From Shewanella oneidensis MR-1 (GTDB lineage Bacteria > Pseudomonadota > Gammaproteobacteria > Enterobacterales > Shewanellaceae), in assembly GCF_000146165.2 (NCBI RefSeq), contig NC_004347.2, forward strand, positions 1,860,001-1,924,000: a DNA stretch of 64,000 nt. The letters are read 5' to 3'. The translations under genes and the position numbers were made by a program. The notes beneath the pieces are model-generated. The model worked only from the letters and a program-made list of their open reading frames with translations, made no database searches and was not told where the DNA came from. Shown one piece after another: positions 54,181-63,100 of the stretch. Numbering within the stretch: the first letter of the stretch is position 1; each line of letters starts with the position of its first letter.

Positions 54181-56991
54181 ATGCATAAGAATAACTTATT
54201 AGCCAAATCTGTGCGTTTCGCATTGATTGGTGGTGTAGCTGCAACTGCATTAAATGTGCCATTAGTCATGGCTGCTGATGAAGCTGGTGCTGATAAAAAA
54301 GTAGAGCGTATTGAAGTAACGGGTTCACGTATCAAGCGTACCGATATGGAAGCGGCAAGTCCTGTTCTTTCGATGAATAGAGATGAGATTGAAGCCACAG
54401 GTATGATTAGTGTTGGTGATATCTTACAAACAATTCCAGCTGCAGGTTCTGCACTAAACACTGCTTTCAACAATGGTGGTGACGGTTCTACTAACATGGA
54501 CCTGCGTAACCTTGGGTCTCAACGTCTACTGGTGTTAGTGAATGGTAAGCGCTGGATATCTTCTTTAGGTTCAACGGTTGACTTAAACACAATTCCTACA
54601 TCAACAATTGAGCGCATCGATGTATTAAAAGATGGTGCTTCAGCGGTTTACGGTTCTGACGCTATTGCGGGTGTTGTTAACATTATTACTCGCAAAAACT
54701 TTGAAGGTGTTGAAGTTTCTGTCTATGGCGGACAAAACGCTAAATATGACGATGGTCGCCAATACACCGCTGATTTTACTGTTGGTTCAGTATCTGAAAA
54801 AGGTGGCTTATTATTCAACATGGCCCACGTGACTCAGCAACCTATTTGGGCTGGTGACCGTGATATTTCTGATACTGGTTACAGTTCTACTGCGGATAAC
54901 ACTCGTATCCGCGTTAAGGGCTCGCAACTGAATCAAGCTAACCAAGATGCATTAGCTGCTATTGGTAAACCAAACAGTTCTGGTATTTACGACTATATGT
55001 CTAAAGAAGGAACTGGCGCCAATGTTGGCATGGATCAATTCCGTCCGCGTACCGGTAGCGATGTTTATAACTTTGCCCCTGATAACTATCTATCTACACC
55101 GCAAAACCGTAACTCTTTCTATGTTCAGGGTTTTTATGATATTTCGGACAACTTAAGAGTTGTTTCTGACTTTATGATGACCAACCGTAAGTCATCTCAA
55201 GAATTAGCGCCTATGCCTCTGACATTAGGCGCCTCATTTGGCGCTGCTGCAAGTCGTGTGGATATTGGTGGAAATAATATCTATAACCCATTTGGTGAAA
55301 CACTCTATGGTGATAGTGCACGCGCGGTTGCTAATGGTAAACCTGTTGGGTATGTGCCTTATGCTTTACAGCGCCGTATGGTTGAGGCCGGTTCTCGTCA
55401 ATACAATCAGAACGATACCACCTATCGTGCAATGGTTGGTCTTGAAGGCAATATCAATGATAACTGGAGTTGGACTGCGAGCTACATCTACGGCCAAAAT
55501 AACCAAGACGTGTTGACCACAGGTCTACTCAATTTAACGCGTATCAATCAAGCATTAGGTGATAACTGTAATGCAAGCAATGGTTGTGTGGCCTTAAACC
55601 TGTTTGGCGGTCCGGGTTCCGTAACTCAAGATATGGTTGATTATATTACTTTCGATAGCGTTAGCCGTTCAGGTTTAACGATGAAAGATTATACATTTAA
55701 CATCGCGGGTGACCTATTTGACTTACCTGCGGGTCCTGTTGGTTTAGCTTTCGGACTTGAACGTCGTGAAGAATCTGGTTTTGATACGCCAGATCCATTA
55801 ACTGTAACAGGTGAGTCTTCTGGTAACCAACGCGATGCGACTTCTGGTGGCTTCCGTTTGGATGAAGCTTATGCTGAATTAGCGATTCCTGTAATAGAAA
55901 GCTTATTAATTACGCCGGCTGTTCGAGTTTCTGACCACGATGCCTATGGTAACAATACTACGGGTAAAGTGGGCGCTGAATTCCGCCCAATGGATGATAT
56001 GTTGTTACGTGGTACATGGGCTCAGGGTTACCGTGCTCCATCTATTTCTGATTTATATGCGGGTAGCGCAGATTCTTACCCAACTTGGAATGATCCTTGT
56101 AATACAAGAGATTCTAAAGGTAATGTACTTAATATTTCAGGTTTACCAGGATGTGCTGGTGTGCCTGATGGCTATCGTCAAGCCAACACGCAAATTCGGA
56201 TTTCTCAGGTTTCATCACCCGATTTAAAACCTGAAACTTCAGAGTCATACACTTTTGGTACAGTGTATAACCCATCTTGGTTAGAGGGGGCAGAATTTAC
56301 CGTTGATTATTATAACATCAAGGTTGAAGATGCAATTGGCCGTTATGGACATACCACTATTGCTCGTGAGTGTGCTACTGGAGATAAGGTTTCCTCTTGC
56401 GATAAGATTGACCGTGATAGTTTAGGTAATATTGTTGATTTACGTAACTTCCTCCAAAATGCTGGCACATATGAAGTTGAAGGTATCGACTTCTTCACAG
56501 CATATCGATTCCCTGAAACATCATTTGGTTCATTCAAAACTTCACTTGATCTGGCTTATGTTCTTGGTAATGAGTTTGACGGAGAAGATCGTGCAGGTAT
56601 TCAGTATGGTGATGGTGGTTTCCCTGAACTCAAAGGTAGTTTAAACATTGATTGGGCAATGGGTGATTGGGATGCACATTGGAAAATGCGTTATGTTGGT
56701 GAGTTGACCAGTGATTTTTATGCTAATGATCCAGCCAATTATGACTTCTATAAAGACAATGGTTATAGAGAGACATTCAGTGCTTATATGGTTCATAACG
56801 TATCTGTTGGTTATAACATTGAAGACTATAACACTAAGGTTTCTTTAGGTATCAATAACTTGTTCGCAACAGAGCCGCAGGCTGAAGGCCCAACTAATAA
56901 CGAAGCGCTTTCTAGCAACAACTTCTCTGTTACAGAGTATGATGTGAATATGGATCGCTTTATCTATTTACGTGCAACAACCAAGTTCTAA
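54181..56991 (+). CDS. TonB-dependent outer-membrane receptor
   Basis: A 936-residue TonB-dependent receptor with a signal peptide (about residues 1-31), TonB box VERIEVTGSRIKR near residue 40, plug domain (MISVGDILQTIPAAG to RIDVLKDGASAVYGSDAIAGVVNIIT) and a 22-strand-type barrel ending FIYLRATTKF. The plug lacks siderophore-type features and no clear Fur box precedes it, so it may import a carbon or peptide substrate; the ligand is not readable. Its long barrel with Cys-containing loops (GDNCNASNGC, CNTR, PGCAGV) resembles the large Shewanella/Xanthomonas receptors. The TonB2 operon begins 510 bp downstream after a terminator. Confidence 0.92.
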   Translation: MHKNNLLAKSVRFALIGGVAATALNVPLVMAADEAGADKKVERIEVTGSRIKRTDMEAASPVLSMNRDEIEATGMISVGDILQTIPAAGSALNTAFNNGGDGSTNMDLRNLGSQRLLVLVNGKRWISSLGSTVDLNTIPTSTIERIDVLKDGASAVYGSDAIAGVVNIITRKNFEGVEVSVYGGQNAKYDDGRQYTADFTVGSVSEKGGLLFNMAHVTQQPIWAGDRDISDTGYSSTADNTRIRVKGSQLNQANQDALAAIGKPNSSGIYDYMSKEGTGANVGMDQFRPRTGSDVYNFAPDNYLSTPQNRNSFYVQGFYDISDNLRVVSDFMMTNRKSSQELAPMPLTLGASFGAAASRVDIGGNNIYNPFGETLYGDSARAVANGKPVGYVPYALQRRMVEAGSRQYNQNDTTYRAMVGLEGNINDNWSWTASYIYGQNNQDVLTTGLLNLTRINQALGDNCNASNGCVALNLFGGPGSVTQDMVDYITFDSVSRSGLTMKDYTFNIAGDLFDLPAGPVGLAFGLERREESGFDTPDPLTVTGESSGNQRDATSGGFRLDEAYAELAIPVIESLLITPAVRVSDHDAYGNNTTGKVGAEFRPMDDMLLRGTWAQGYRAPSISDLYAGSADSYPTWNDPCNTRDSKGNVLNISGLPGCAGVPDGYRQANTQIRISQVSSPDLKPETSESYTFGTVYNPSWLEGAEFTVDYYNIKVEDAIGRYGHTTIARECATGDKVSSCDKIDRDSLGNIVDLRNFLQNAGTYEVEGIDFFTAYRFPETSFGSFKTSLDLAYVLGNEFDGEDRAGIQYGDGGFPELKGSLNIDWAMGDWDAHWKMRYVGELTSDFYANDPANYDFYKDNGYRETFSAYMVHNVSVGYNIEDYNTKVSLGINNLFATEPQAEGPTNNEALSSNNFSVTEYDVNMDRFIYLRATTKF

Positions 56992-57014
56992 TCGTAGAAC
57001 CGCTTAGTTGAAAT

Positions 57015-57050
57015 AAAGCCGAATGCTGAAAAGTGTTCGGCTTTTTTCAT
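57015..57050 (+). terminator. Terminator after the TonB-dependent receptor gene
   Basis: AAGCCGAA, loop TGCTGAAAAGTG, TTCGGCTTTTTTCATT. Just after the stop codon. Confidence 0.9.
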
Positions 57051-57305
57051 TATGTTCAGCCTTATTTTTGCTATAGCACATATATATTGCCTTCGGATAA
57101 CAATGGTTGATCTTCAATTTAACGCAGTTTCAAATTCGCGATAATTAGGTCGTACAACTTTTAACAACTTTAATTGTTTGTACTGCTGTAGGTGACGAGC
57201 ATTTTTATCTGTTATCCACCAAATTATGACGTTTGTTTAAAAAAACGCCTTTCGAAAAAAAATTCATAACTAAGACCCCTTTACACTCGTTTTTTACATG
57301 TTCTG

Positions 57306-57327
57306 AATGTTGACATAGGTCAACATT
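57306..57327. promoter_or_regulatory. Perfect palindrome AATGTTGAC-N4-GTCAACATT
   Basis: Nine-base arms flank ATAG, 175 bp before the DUF3450 start codon. The size and symmetry fit a dimeric repressor or activator site. I do not recognise the regulator. Confidence 0.55.
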
Positions 57328-57349
57328 TTGTGGAATGATGCCAACGGGT

Positions 57350-57370
57350 CTACACCCTGTAAGGGTGTAG
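57350..57370 (+). promoter_or_regulatory. Perfect hairpin CTACACCCT-GTA-AGGGTGTAG
   Basis: A 9-bp stem with a 3-nt loop, followed by GAAAGGGAAG and no T run, 132 bp before the DUF3450 start. It could be the 5' end of the operon mRNA (a stabilising stem) or a second operator. Confidence 0.5.
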
Positions 57371-57501
57371 GAAAGGGAAGACAAAACTAAGAATCACAAG
57401 AGAAAGATGAACTTACGGTAAGCATTTCCTAAAGTAAGTCTTGATTAAAGTGATGTTGCTTGTAAGTTAACTTTTTATTCACTTCAAATTGGTTGGGAAC
57501 T

Positions 57502-58284
57502 ATGTCCAAGGTAAGCAATAGAACAAAAATCGCTACTGCACTTGTTGGCGTGCTGGCATTAGCGAGCAGCAACTTAGTGGTTGCAGATCCTCTTACCGAC
57601 GCGCAAAAAGCGGATAGTATGATCCATGCTGATGCTGCTGCGTCGCAAAAGAACGTTGATAAGTATTTCGATCAAGCGCAAGACATGCTTTTTGAGTATG
57701 GTTCTGTTGCTGATGAGCGTGAGTCACTGAAGTCCTATAACGATTATGTTGCCAGCTTAGTCGCTGACCAGCAAAAGTCTATGGACGCGATTCAAAACGA
57801 CATTAATGGCGTAGATAAGCTGCGTCAGGGTGTTGTGCCTTTAATGTTTAAAATGGTTGAGTCTTTAGAGCAGTTCGTTCAATTAGATTTACCATTCAAC
57901 TCTGAAGTACGCGCTAACCGCGTAAAAGAGTTAAAAAGACTGTTAAACACAGCTGAAGTGACTTTAGCTGAAAAGTACCGTTTGATCCTTGATGCATACA
58001 GTATCGAGCGTGACTATGGTAGTGCTGTAGATGTTAACCAAGGATCATTAAGCGTTGATGGTAAAGAAGTATTAGTTGACTTCTTCAACTTAGGTCGTGT
58101 TGCTCTTTATGCACAAAGCTTAGATCAAAAGACAGGCTGGATGTACAACCCACAAACTAAGGGTTGGGACAAGTTAGAAGACAGCTACTTGCGTGAACTG
58201 ACAAAAGGTATCCGCATTGCCCGTAAACAAGGCGCTCTAGATCTATTCGCATTACCAATTCCTGCTGCGGAGACTGCACAATAA
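57502..58284 (+). CDS. DUF3450 family periplasmic protein of the TonB2 operon
   Basis: A 260-residue protein with a signal peptide (about residues 1-29, ending NLVVA) followed by an almost wholly helical, coiled-coil-rich body (QKNVDKYFDQAQDMLFEYGS, LKSYNDYVASLVADQQKSMDAIQNDI). DUF3450 proteins occur in front of TtpC-ExbB-ExbD-TonB sets in marine gammaproteobacteria, but their biochemical function is not known to me. I chose the ATG at 57502; the TTG at 57493 is weaker. Its stop overlaps the next gene's ATG (TAATG), so the two are coupled. Confidence 0.85.
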   Translation: MSKVSNRTKIATALVGVLALASSNLVVADPLTDAQKADSMIHADAAASQKNVDKYFDQAQDMLFEYGSVADERESLKSYNDYVASLVADQQKSMDAIQNDINGVDKLRQGVVPLMFKMVESLEQFVQLDLPFNSEVRANRVKELKRLLNTAEVTLAEKYRLILDAYSIERDYGSAVDVNQGSLSVDGKEVLVDFFNLGRVALYAQSLDQKTGWMYNPQTKGWDKLEDSYLRELTKGIRIARKQGALDLFALPIPAAETAQ

Positions 58285-59639
58285 TGAAGAAGTTAATTAC
58301 TACAGCTGTATTAGCTGCAAGTTTTTCTTTAACTGCTGGTATGGTTAGCGCTGCTGATGCGCCTAAGACCATCGACCAATTATTGCAGCAAGTTAAAGTT
58401 GATCGCGCTGCTGAAGGTAAAGTTAATAGCAAACGTGAACAAGAGTTCCAAGCTGAGCGTGGTGATAAAGCTGCTCTGTTAAAGCGTGAAAAAGATGCGT
58501 TAGCGGCGGAAAAACAACGCGGTAAAGACCTGAACCAAGCTTTCTTAGATAACGAGCGTAAAATCGCTCAGTTAGAAGAAGATCTAAAAACCGCTCAAGG
58601 TGACTTGGGTGAAATGTTTGGTGTCGTTAAAGGTGAAGCGGGCGATTTCGCTGGTAAATTAGCGAGTTCAAACGTAAGTGCTCAATACCCAAATCGTGAC
58701 AAATTTATTGCTGATTTAGGTGCGCGTAAGCAATTACCGAAAATTGAAGAACTAGAAAAGTTTTGGCAGGAGCAGCTGTTTGAAATGGCTGAATCTGGCA
58801 AAGTGGTTAAATTTCAAGGTTCTGTGACTGCGATTGACGGTTCGGTTAAGACCACTACTATCCACCGTGTGGGAGCTTACAACTTAACTGCAGAAGGTAA
58901 ATATGTTGTATTTAATCCAGAGTTAAATCTAGTACAAGAACTGTCGATTCAACCTGAAGGTTATCAAGTTAGCTCAGTCAAGAAGTGGGAGCAAATCACT
59001 TCTGGTACAGCTCCATTCTATATCGACCCTGCTCGTGGTGTATTGCTGAACATTTACACTAACAAAGCCAGCTTTGAAGATCGTTTAGAATCAGGCGGTA
59101 CGATTGGTTATATCATCTTAGTATTGTTGGCACTTGGCTTATTAATTGCTGCTGAGCGTTTCATTGTGCTGGCGGTTATTGGCGCAAAAGTGAAAAATCA
59201 AGCGAAGAACGTTGATAAACCAGGTAATAACGCACTTGGTCGTATCTTGAAGGTTTACCATGAAAACAAAGATGTTGATGTTGAAACATTGGAGTTGAAA
59301 TTGGATGAAGCCATTCTAAAAGAAACACCAGCATTAGAAGCGCGTATTCCAATTCTAAAAGTGATTGCTGCTATCGGTCCTATGTTAGGTCTGTTAGGTA
59401 CAGTAACAGGTATGATTGCAACCTTCCAAAGTATCCAATTGTTCGGTACTGGCGATCCAAAACTGATGGCTGGCGGTATCTCTATGGCATTGGTTACAAC
59501 AGTTCAAGGTTTGGTTGCGGCACTGCCTCTGATGTTATTGCATGCAATGTTAGTTGCGCGTAGTAAATCAATTACCCAGATTCTGGAAGAGCAAAGTGCT
59601 GGCATCATCGCAGCGCATGCTGAGAAGAGGGCTGACTAA
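58284..59639 (+). CDS. TtpC-like MotA/TolQ/ExbB proton channel family protein
   Basis: A 451-residue protein with a signal peptide (about residues 1-24), a long periplasmic coiled-coil region (about residues 30-110, rich in Lys/Glu/Gln), a further periplasmic part and then a MotA/TolQ/ExbB domain with three transmembrane segments (about residues 276-298, 365-390, 405-428), including GPMLGLLGTVTGMIATF. This is the layout of TtpC, needed for TonB2 function in Vibrio. It lies between DUF3450 and exbB, with TAATG overlaps at both ends. Confidence 0.88.
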   Translation: MKKLITTAVLAASFSLTAGMVSAADAPKTIDQLLQQVKVDRAAEGKVNSKREQEFQAERGDKAALLKREKDALAAEKQRGKDLNQAFLDNERKIAQLEEDLKTAQGDLGEMFGVVKGEAGDFAGKLASSNVSAQYPNRDKFIADLGARKQLPKIEELEKFWQEQLFEMAESGKVVKFQGSVTAIDGSVKTTTIHRVGAYNLTAEGKYVVFNPELNLVQELSIQPEGYQVSSVKKWEQITSGTAPFYIDPARGVLLNIYTNKASFEDRLESGGTIGYIILVLLALGLLIAAERFIVLAVIGAKVKNQAKNVDKPGNNALGRILKVYHENKDVDVETLELKLDEAILKETPALEARIPILKVIAAIGPMLGLLGTVTGMIATFQSIQLFGTGDPKLMAGGISMALVTTVQGLVAALPLMLLHAMLVARSKSITQILEEQSAGIIAAHAEKRAD

Positions 59640-60166
59640 TGATGCTATACCTGATGGACATATGGGATTCCGTCAGGGGCTTCATGGCCGCTGGAGGAAA
59701 CGTCCTTTGGCTGGTTGCGTTTGTATTGTTCGTCATGTGGGCTTTGATGATCGAGCGTTATTGGTACCTTAAGTGGATTTCACCAAAAAAACATCGAGCT
59801 ATCATCGCTGCATGGGATGCAAGAGAGGAAACCACCTCTTGGTACGCACACCGTATCCGTGAAGCTTGGGTGTCCCAAGCTAGTCAAGAGTTGAACGATC
59901 GCATGCTGATGATTAAAACCTTAGTAGCTATTTGTCCTATGATAGGTTTGTTAGGTACCGTTACCGGTATGATTTCAGTGTTCGATGTGATGGCAGTTCA
60001 GGGGACGAGTAATGCTCGTTTAATGGCGGCCGGTATTTCCATGGCTACCATGCCTACAATGGCGGGAATGGTGGCAGCCTTGTCCGGGGTGTTTGTTAGT
60101 ACTCGGCTTGATCAACAAATGAAAATCCGGTTAGAAAAGCTAAAAGACCGCATGCCGCACCACTAG
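59639..60166 (+). CDS. exbB2: TonB2-system biopolymer transporter ExbB
   Basis: Inner-membrane proton channel subunit that energises TonB. The 175-residue protein has three transmembrane segments, with the family core CPMIGLLGTVTGMISVFDVMAVQG and a second motif GISMATMPTMAGMVAALSGVF. It overlaps the TtpC-like gene's stop by TAATG (ATG at 59639 or 59642) and is followed 13 bp later by exbD. The short length is normal for TonB2-type ExbB. Confidence 0.9.
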   Translation: MMLYLMDIWDSVRGFMAAGGNVLWLVAFVLFVMWALMIERYWYLKWISPKKHRAIIAAWDAREETTSWYAHRIREAWVSQASQELNDRMLMIKTLVAICPMIGLLGTVTGMISVFDVMAVQGTSNARLMAAGISMATMPTMAGMVAALSGVFVSTRLDQQMKIRLEKLKDRMPHH

Positions 60167-60179
60167 AGAGAGATTGAAC

Positions 60180-60584
60180 ATGGCACGTAAAAAGCATTCC
60201 AGTGTAGATGAGGAAGCGCAAATTGACATGACACCGATGCTCGACATCGTGTTCATTATGTTGATCTTCTTCATTGTGACAACGTCATTTGTAAAGCCAT
60301 CTGGTTTGGATTACAACAAACCTAAGGCCTCACAAGCGACTTCGAAACCATCTTCTAACATTTTTATTGGTGTCAGTAAGAATGGGATCATTATGATGGA
60401 AAACCGTCAGGTTGATATCGAACGCGTCACAGCTAACGTTGAGCGTATGCTCGCCGAAGCACCAGAGGCGGCAGTAATGATCCAAGCAGATAAAGATACC
60501 ACTCATGGCTTAGTGGTTAAAGTATTAGACCAAGTCAAAGCGGCCGGTATAGATAAGATTTCGGTATCTGCGGGGAACGATTAA
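60180..60584 (+). CDS. exbD2: TonB2-system biopolymer transporter ExbD
   Basis: Single-pass inner-membrane protein that forms the proton-conducting complex with ExbB. The 134-residue protein has the AQIDMTPMLDIVFIMLIFFIVTTSF segment containing the proton-translocating Asp, then a periplasmic domain. The ATG at 60180 follows GAGAGAGATTGAAC; the in-frame TTG at 60174 is possible. Only 1 bp separates it from tonB. Confidence 0.92.
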   Translation: MARKKHSSVDEEAQIDMTPMLDIVFIMLIFFIVTTSFVKPSGLDYNKPKASQATSKPSSNIFIGVSKNGIIMMENRQVDIERVTANVERMLAEAPEAAVMIQADKDTTHGLVVKVLDQVKAAGIDKISVSAGND

Positions 60585-60585
60585 T

Positions 60586-61209
60586 ATGTTAAGAGCACTA
60601 GTATCGATCATTATTGGTGCTGCTGTGACTTTGGGATTGTTCTGGTTTATGGCTTTTCTGGTCGGGGGCGGCGCACAGCGCGCCGAAACCTCAGCCGAGA
60701 CTCCAGTGATTGAAATCACCATGGACAGACAGGATTCAAAAGCGCAGAGCAAACAAAGGGTCGTACCTCAACCTCCGCCACCACCAGCACAGCCTGAGAA
60801 GCCTCAAGCTGCGCCGCCAGAAACGTCATCAAATATTGATACGGCAATGTCGTTCAATATGGGGGGCGTGGAAGCGGGTGGTCATAGTGCCGGTGGCTTC
60901 AAACTGGGTAATATGATGAGCCGTGACGGAGATGCGACCCCAATCGTTCGTATCGAGCCACAATATCCAATCGCAGCAGCACGTGATGGCAAAGAAGGTT
61001 GGGTACAATTGCGCTTTACCATTAACGAGTTAGGTGGTGTTGAGGACGTAGAAGTTATTCAAGCTGAACCTAAGCGTTTATTCGATAAAGAAGCCATCCG
61101 TGCGCTGAATAAGTGGAAATACAAGCCAAAGATTGTTGATGGTAAGCCACTTAAGCAGCCTGGTATGACCGTACAGTTGGACTTCACTTTAGAGAAAGGA
61201 GGCAATTAA
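60586..61209 (+). CDS. tonB2: TonB2 energy-transducing protein
   Basis: Links the proton motive force of ExbBD to outer-membrane receptors. The 207-residue protein has an N-terminal transmembrane helix (about residues 2-24), a Pro-rich spanning segment (RVVPQPPPPPAQPEKPQ), and the TonB C-terminal domain (IVRIEPQYPIAAARDGKEGWVQLRFTI to RALNKWKYKPKIVDGKPLKQPGM). It is short like Vibrio TonB2. The gene lies between exbD and a TPR protein, 2 bp from each. Confidence 0.92.
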   Translation: MLRALVSIIIGAAVTLGLFWFMAFLVGGGAQRAETSAETPVIEITMDRQDSKAQSKQRVVPQPPPPPAQPEKPQAAPPETSSNIDTAMSFNMGGVEAGGHSAGGFKLGNMMSRDGDATPIVRIEPQYPIAAARDGKEGWVQLRFTINELGGVEDVEVIQAEPKRLFDKEAIRALNKWKYKPKIVDGKPLKQPGMTVQLDFTLEKGGN

Positions 61210-61211
61210 TA

Positions 61212-62459
61212 ATGCGTAATGCTCATAAAATCGCAGTTGCGTTATTACTTTCCCTTTGTGGTGGTAGTTTATCCGTATCTTCGGCAATTGCTGCTGAAAA
61301 ATGCGCAGTAGATACACGCCAATCTAAAGCGGTAGGTGAAAGTTCGGCGAAAAAGGTGCAGAAATCCTTTGAAGCTTATTCAAATGGTCAGCTTGATGAA
61401 GCGATTGCCATTCTGTTAGAAGCAAACCCAAAGAATGATTTCGATAAAGCCTATGTTGGGCGTATGCTCGGTAACTTCTATGCCGAAAAAGGCAAGATGG
61501 ATACGGCGATCAAGTACCTAAAACAAGCGGTTGAAGCGGATATTTTAGGTGGAACAGATCATGCTGCAACACTGCGCCTTTATGCCGATTTACTGTTACA
61601 AGAGAAACAGTTCAAGGAAGCGATTCCTTACTATTACAAGTGGATGGAATTCACCTGTAAAACCGATTCTCAGATGTATCGCCGTATTGGTATTGCTTAT
61701 TCAGAACTTAAACAGTGGGATAAAGTGATTGAAGTGGCTGATAAAGGTCTTTCACTCGCAGAATCTCCTGATAAAGGTCTGTATCAGATGAAGCTAACGT
61801 CATACTTCAACCAGAAGAAGTATAAAAATGCCGTTGGTGTGTTAGAAACCATGGTGCCGTTATTTCCTGATGACGGCAGATTATGGGTTCAATTAGCACA
61901 GTTTTATCTGATGATAGAAGACTATGATAATGCTCTAGCAACTTACGATCTTGCATACCGTAATGGTTTCTTAGATACCGGAGCTAACATTACTCGTTTA
62001 GCTCAGCTGATGGCTCAAAAAGGTGCGCCTTACCAAGCAGCAAAAGTGTTTGAGAAGCACATGAAATCTGGCTTGATCACGCAGGATGTTAAGTCCTATG
62101 AGATTTTGGCTGGCTTCTATCAAAACGCGAAAGAGTTTAAAGAAGCCGCTGAACTTTATGGCAAAGCAGCTGCAATCAGCAATGACGGTAAGCTTTATTT
62201 AAAGCAAGGTCGCTTACTGAGCTTGGAAGAGAAATACTCTGAAGCGATACCAGTGCTTGAAAAAGCCATCTCTTTAGGTATTGAGCATCCTGGTGAAGCA
62301 AACTTTGAATTGGCTTTAGCTCATTTAAGTTTGAAACAGTATAAGTCTGCTTATAACCGTGCAGTATTAGCGGCGAAGGATAAGAAGACTGAGAAGAGTG
62401 CAAACAGCTATATCTCTTACATCAAAGAGAAAGCCCGTATGCATAACGTCACGCTGTAA
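61212..62459 (+). CDS. Periplasmic tetratricopeptide-repeat protein of the TonB2 operon
   Basis: A 415-residue protein with a signal peptide (about residues 1-28, ending AIAA), then about ten TPR-like helix pairs (such as AYVGRMLGNFYAEKGKMDTAIKYLKQAVEADILG and YRRIGIAYSELKQWDKVIEVADKGLSLAESP). It follows tonB by 2 bp and ends the operon. A TPR protein at this place recurs in marine TonB2 operons; its partner is unknown. A terminator comes 25 nt later. Confidence 0.85.
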   Translation: MRNAHKIAVALLLSLCGGSLSVSSAIAAEKCAVDTRQSKAVGESSAKKVQKSFEAYSNGQLDEAIAILLEANPKNDFDKAYVGRMLGNFYAEKGKMDTAIKYLKQAVEADILGGTDHAATLRLYADLLLQEKQFKEAIPYYYKWMEFTCKTDSQMYRRIGIAYSELKQWDKVIEVADKGLSLAESPDKGLYQMKLTSYFNQKKYKNAVGVLETMVPLFPDDGRLWVQLAQFYLMIEDYDNALATYDLAYRNGFLDTGANITRLAQLMAQKGAPYQAAKVFEKHMKSGLITQDVKSYEILAGFYQNAKEFKEAAELYGKAAAISNDGKLYLKQGRLLSLEEKYSEAIPVLEKAISLGIEHPGEANFELALAHLSLKQYKSAYNRAVLAAKDKKTEKSANSYISYIKEKARMHNVTL

Positions 62460-62483
62460 TTCAAATTATTTGCAATGCAGATC

Positions 62484-62514
62484 TAAAAAGCCCCGCAAGG
62501 GGCTTTTTCTTTAT
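62484..62514. terminator. Terminator after the TPR gene
   Basis: AAAAAGCCCC, loop GCAA, GGGGCTTTTTCTTT. Symmetric A and T runs also let it serve the convergent degenerate-GGDEF gene. Confidence 0.9.
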
Positions 62515-63020
62515 TGTAGTTTTATCAGTGCTTGTGATTGCTGTGGACTGCGCTCAAGTTCCTGTGAGAGTTTAGAGACATTATTAAACATGGATTCAAT
62601 TTTTTGTTCCTGAGTTGGCAAGCAGAGGCAAGCCGCGAGTTTATAATCAATTTTAAGCTTATGATTTTTGCCAAACTCTTGATTAAAGTCTTGAATATGT
62701 TGTCCTATTCGCTTCAAAACAACTTCAGTGCCTTCTTCATCAATATTGAATAATCCTAAAGCAAAATGGTTGTGATCCAATCTTGCAATTAAATCAGTTG
62801 CTCGTAGCAAGGCTTCTTGTACTTGTTTAGTAAAAAATTCGAGTAAATGCGGTTGTTTTACGGTTTCATGAATGTGGGGGCACAGATACAATAGCGCCAA
62901 GCTTTGCTGCTCTCGTATATGTCTATGCCATTCTCGGTTAAAGACTTCCATAAAATAAGTTTGGTTATAGACGCCCGTTTCTGGATCTCTAAAACCTGAG
63001 TTACGAAATGAGTAGATCAT
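62511..63020 (-). CDS. Degenerate GGDEF-domain protein
   Basis: A 169-residue protein with no transmembrane or sensory domain that folds as a lone GGDEF-type domain: FRDPETGVYNQTYFMEVFNREW corresponds to the DxLTGL(Y)N start of diguanylate cyclases, and LIARLDHNHFALGLFN aligns with the active-site stretch, where GGDEF is replaced by LDHNHF. The catalytic Gly-Gly and Glu are lost, so it should not make cyclic di-GMP. It may bind a nucleotide or a partner, or be decaying. It is convergent with the TonB2 operon and divergent from the next gene. Confidence 0.8.
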   Translation of the reverse strand: MIYSFRNSGFRDPETGVYNQTYFMEVFNREWHRHIREQQSLALLYLCPHIHETVKQPHLLEFFTKQVQEALLRATDLIARLDHNHFALGLFNIDEEGTEVVLKRIGQHIQDFNQEFGKNHKLKIDYKLAACLCLPTQEQKIESMFNNVSKLSQELERSPQQSQALIKLQ

Positions 63021-63100
63021 AGATTAATCCCGTAAGCAGACTTTGAACTAAGTATAGGAAGAGTTTGGCTATCACGGACGTAAAAGGAGAAATATAAAAG

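Larger units (their letters stand above)
56992..57501. other. Intergenic region between the receptor and the TonB2 operon
   Basis: The region holds the receptor terminator, an AT-rich stretch likely to carry the TonB2 operon promoter, and two perfect palindromes listed separately. I see no gene in it. Confidence 0.5.
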
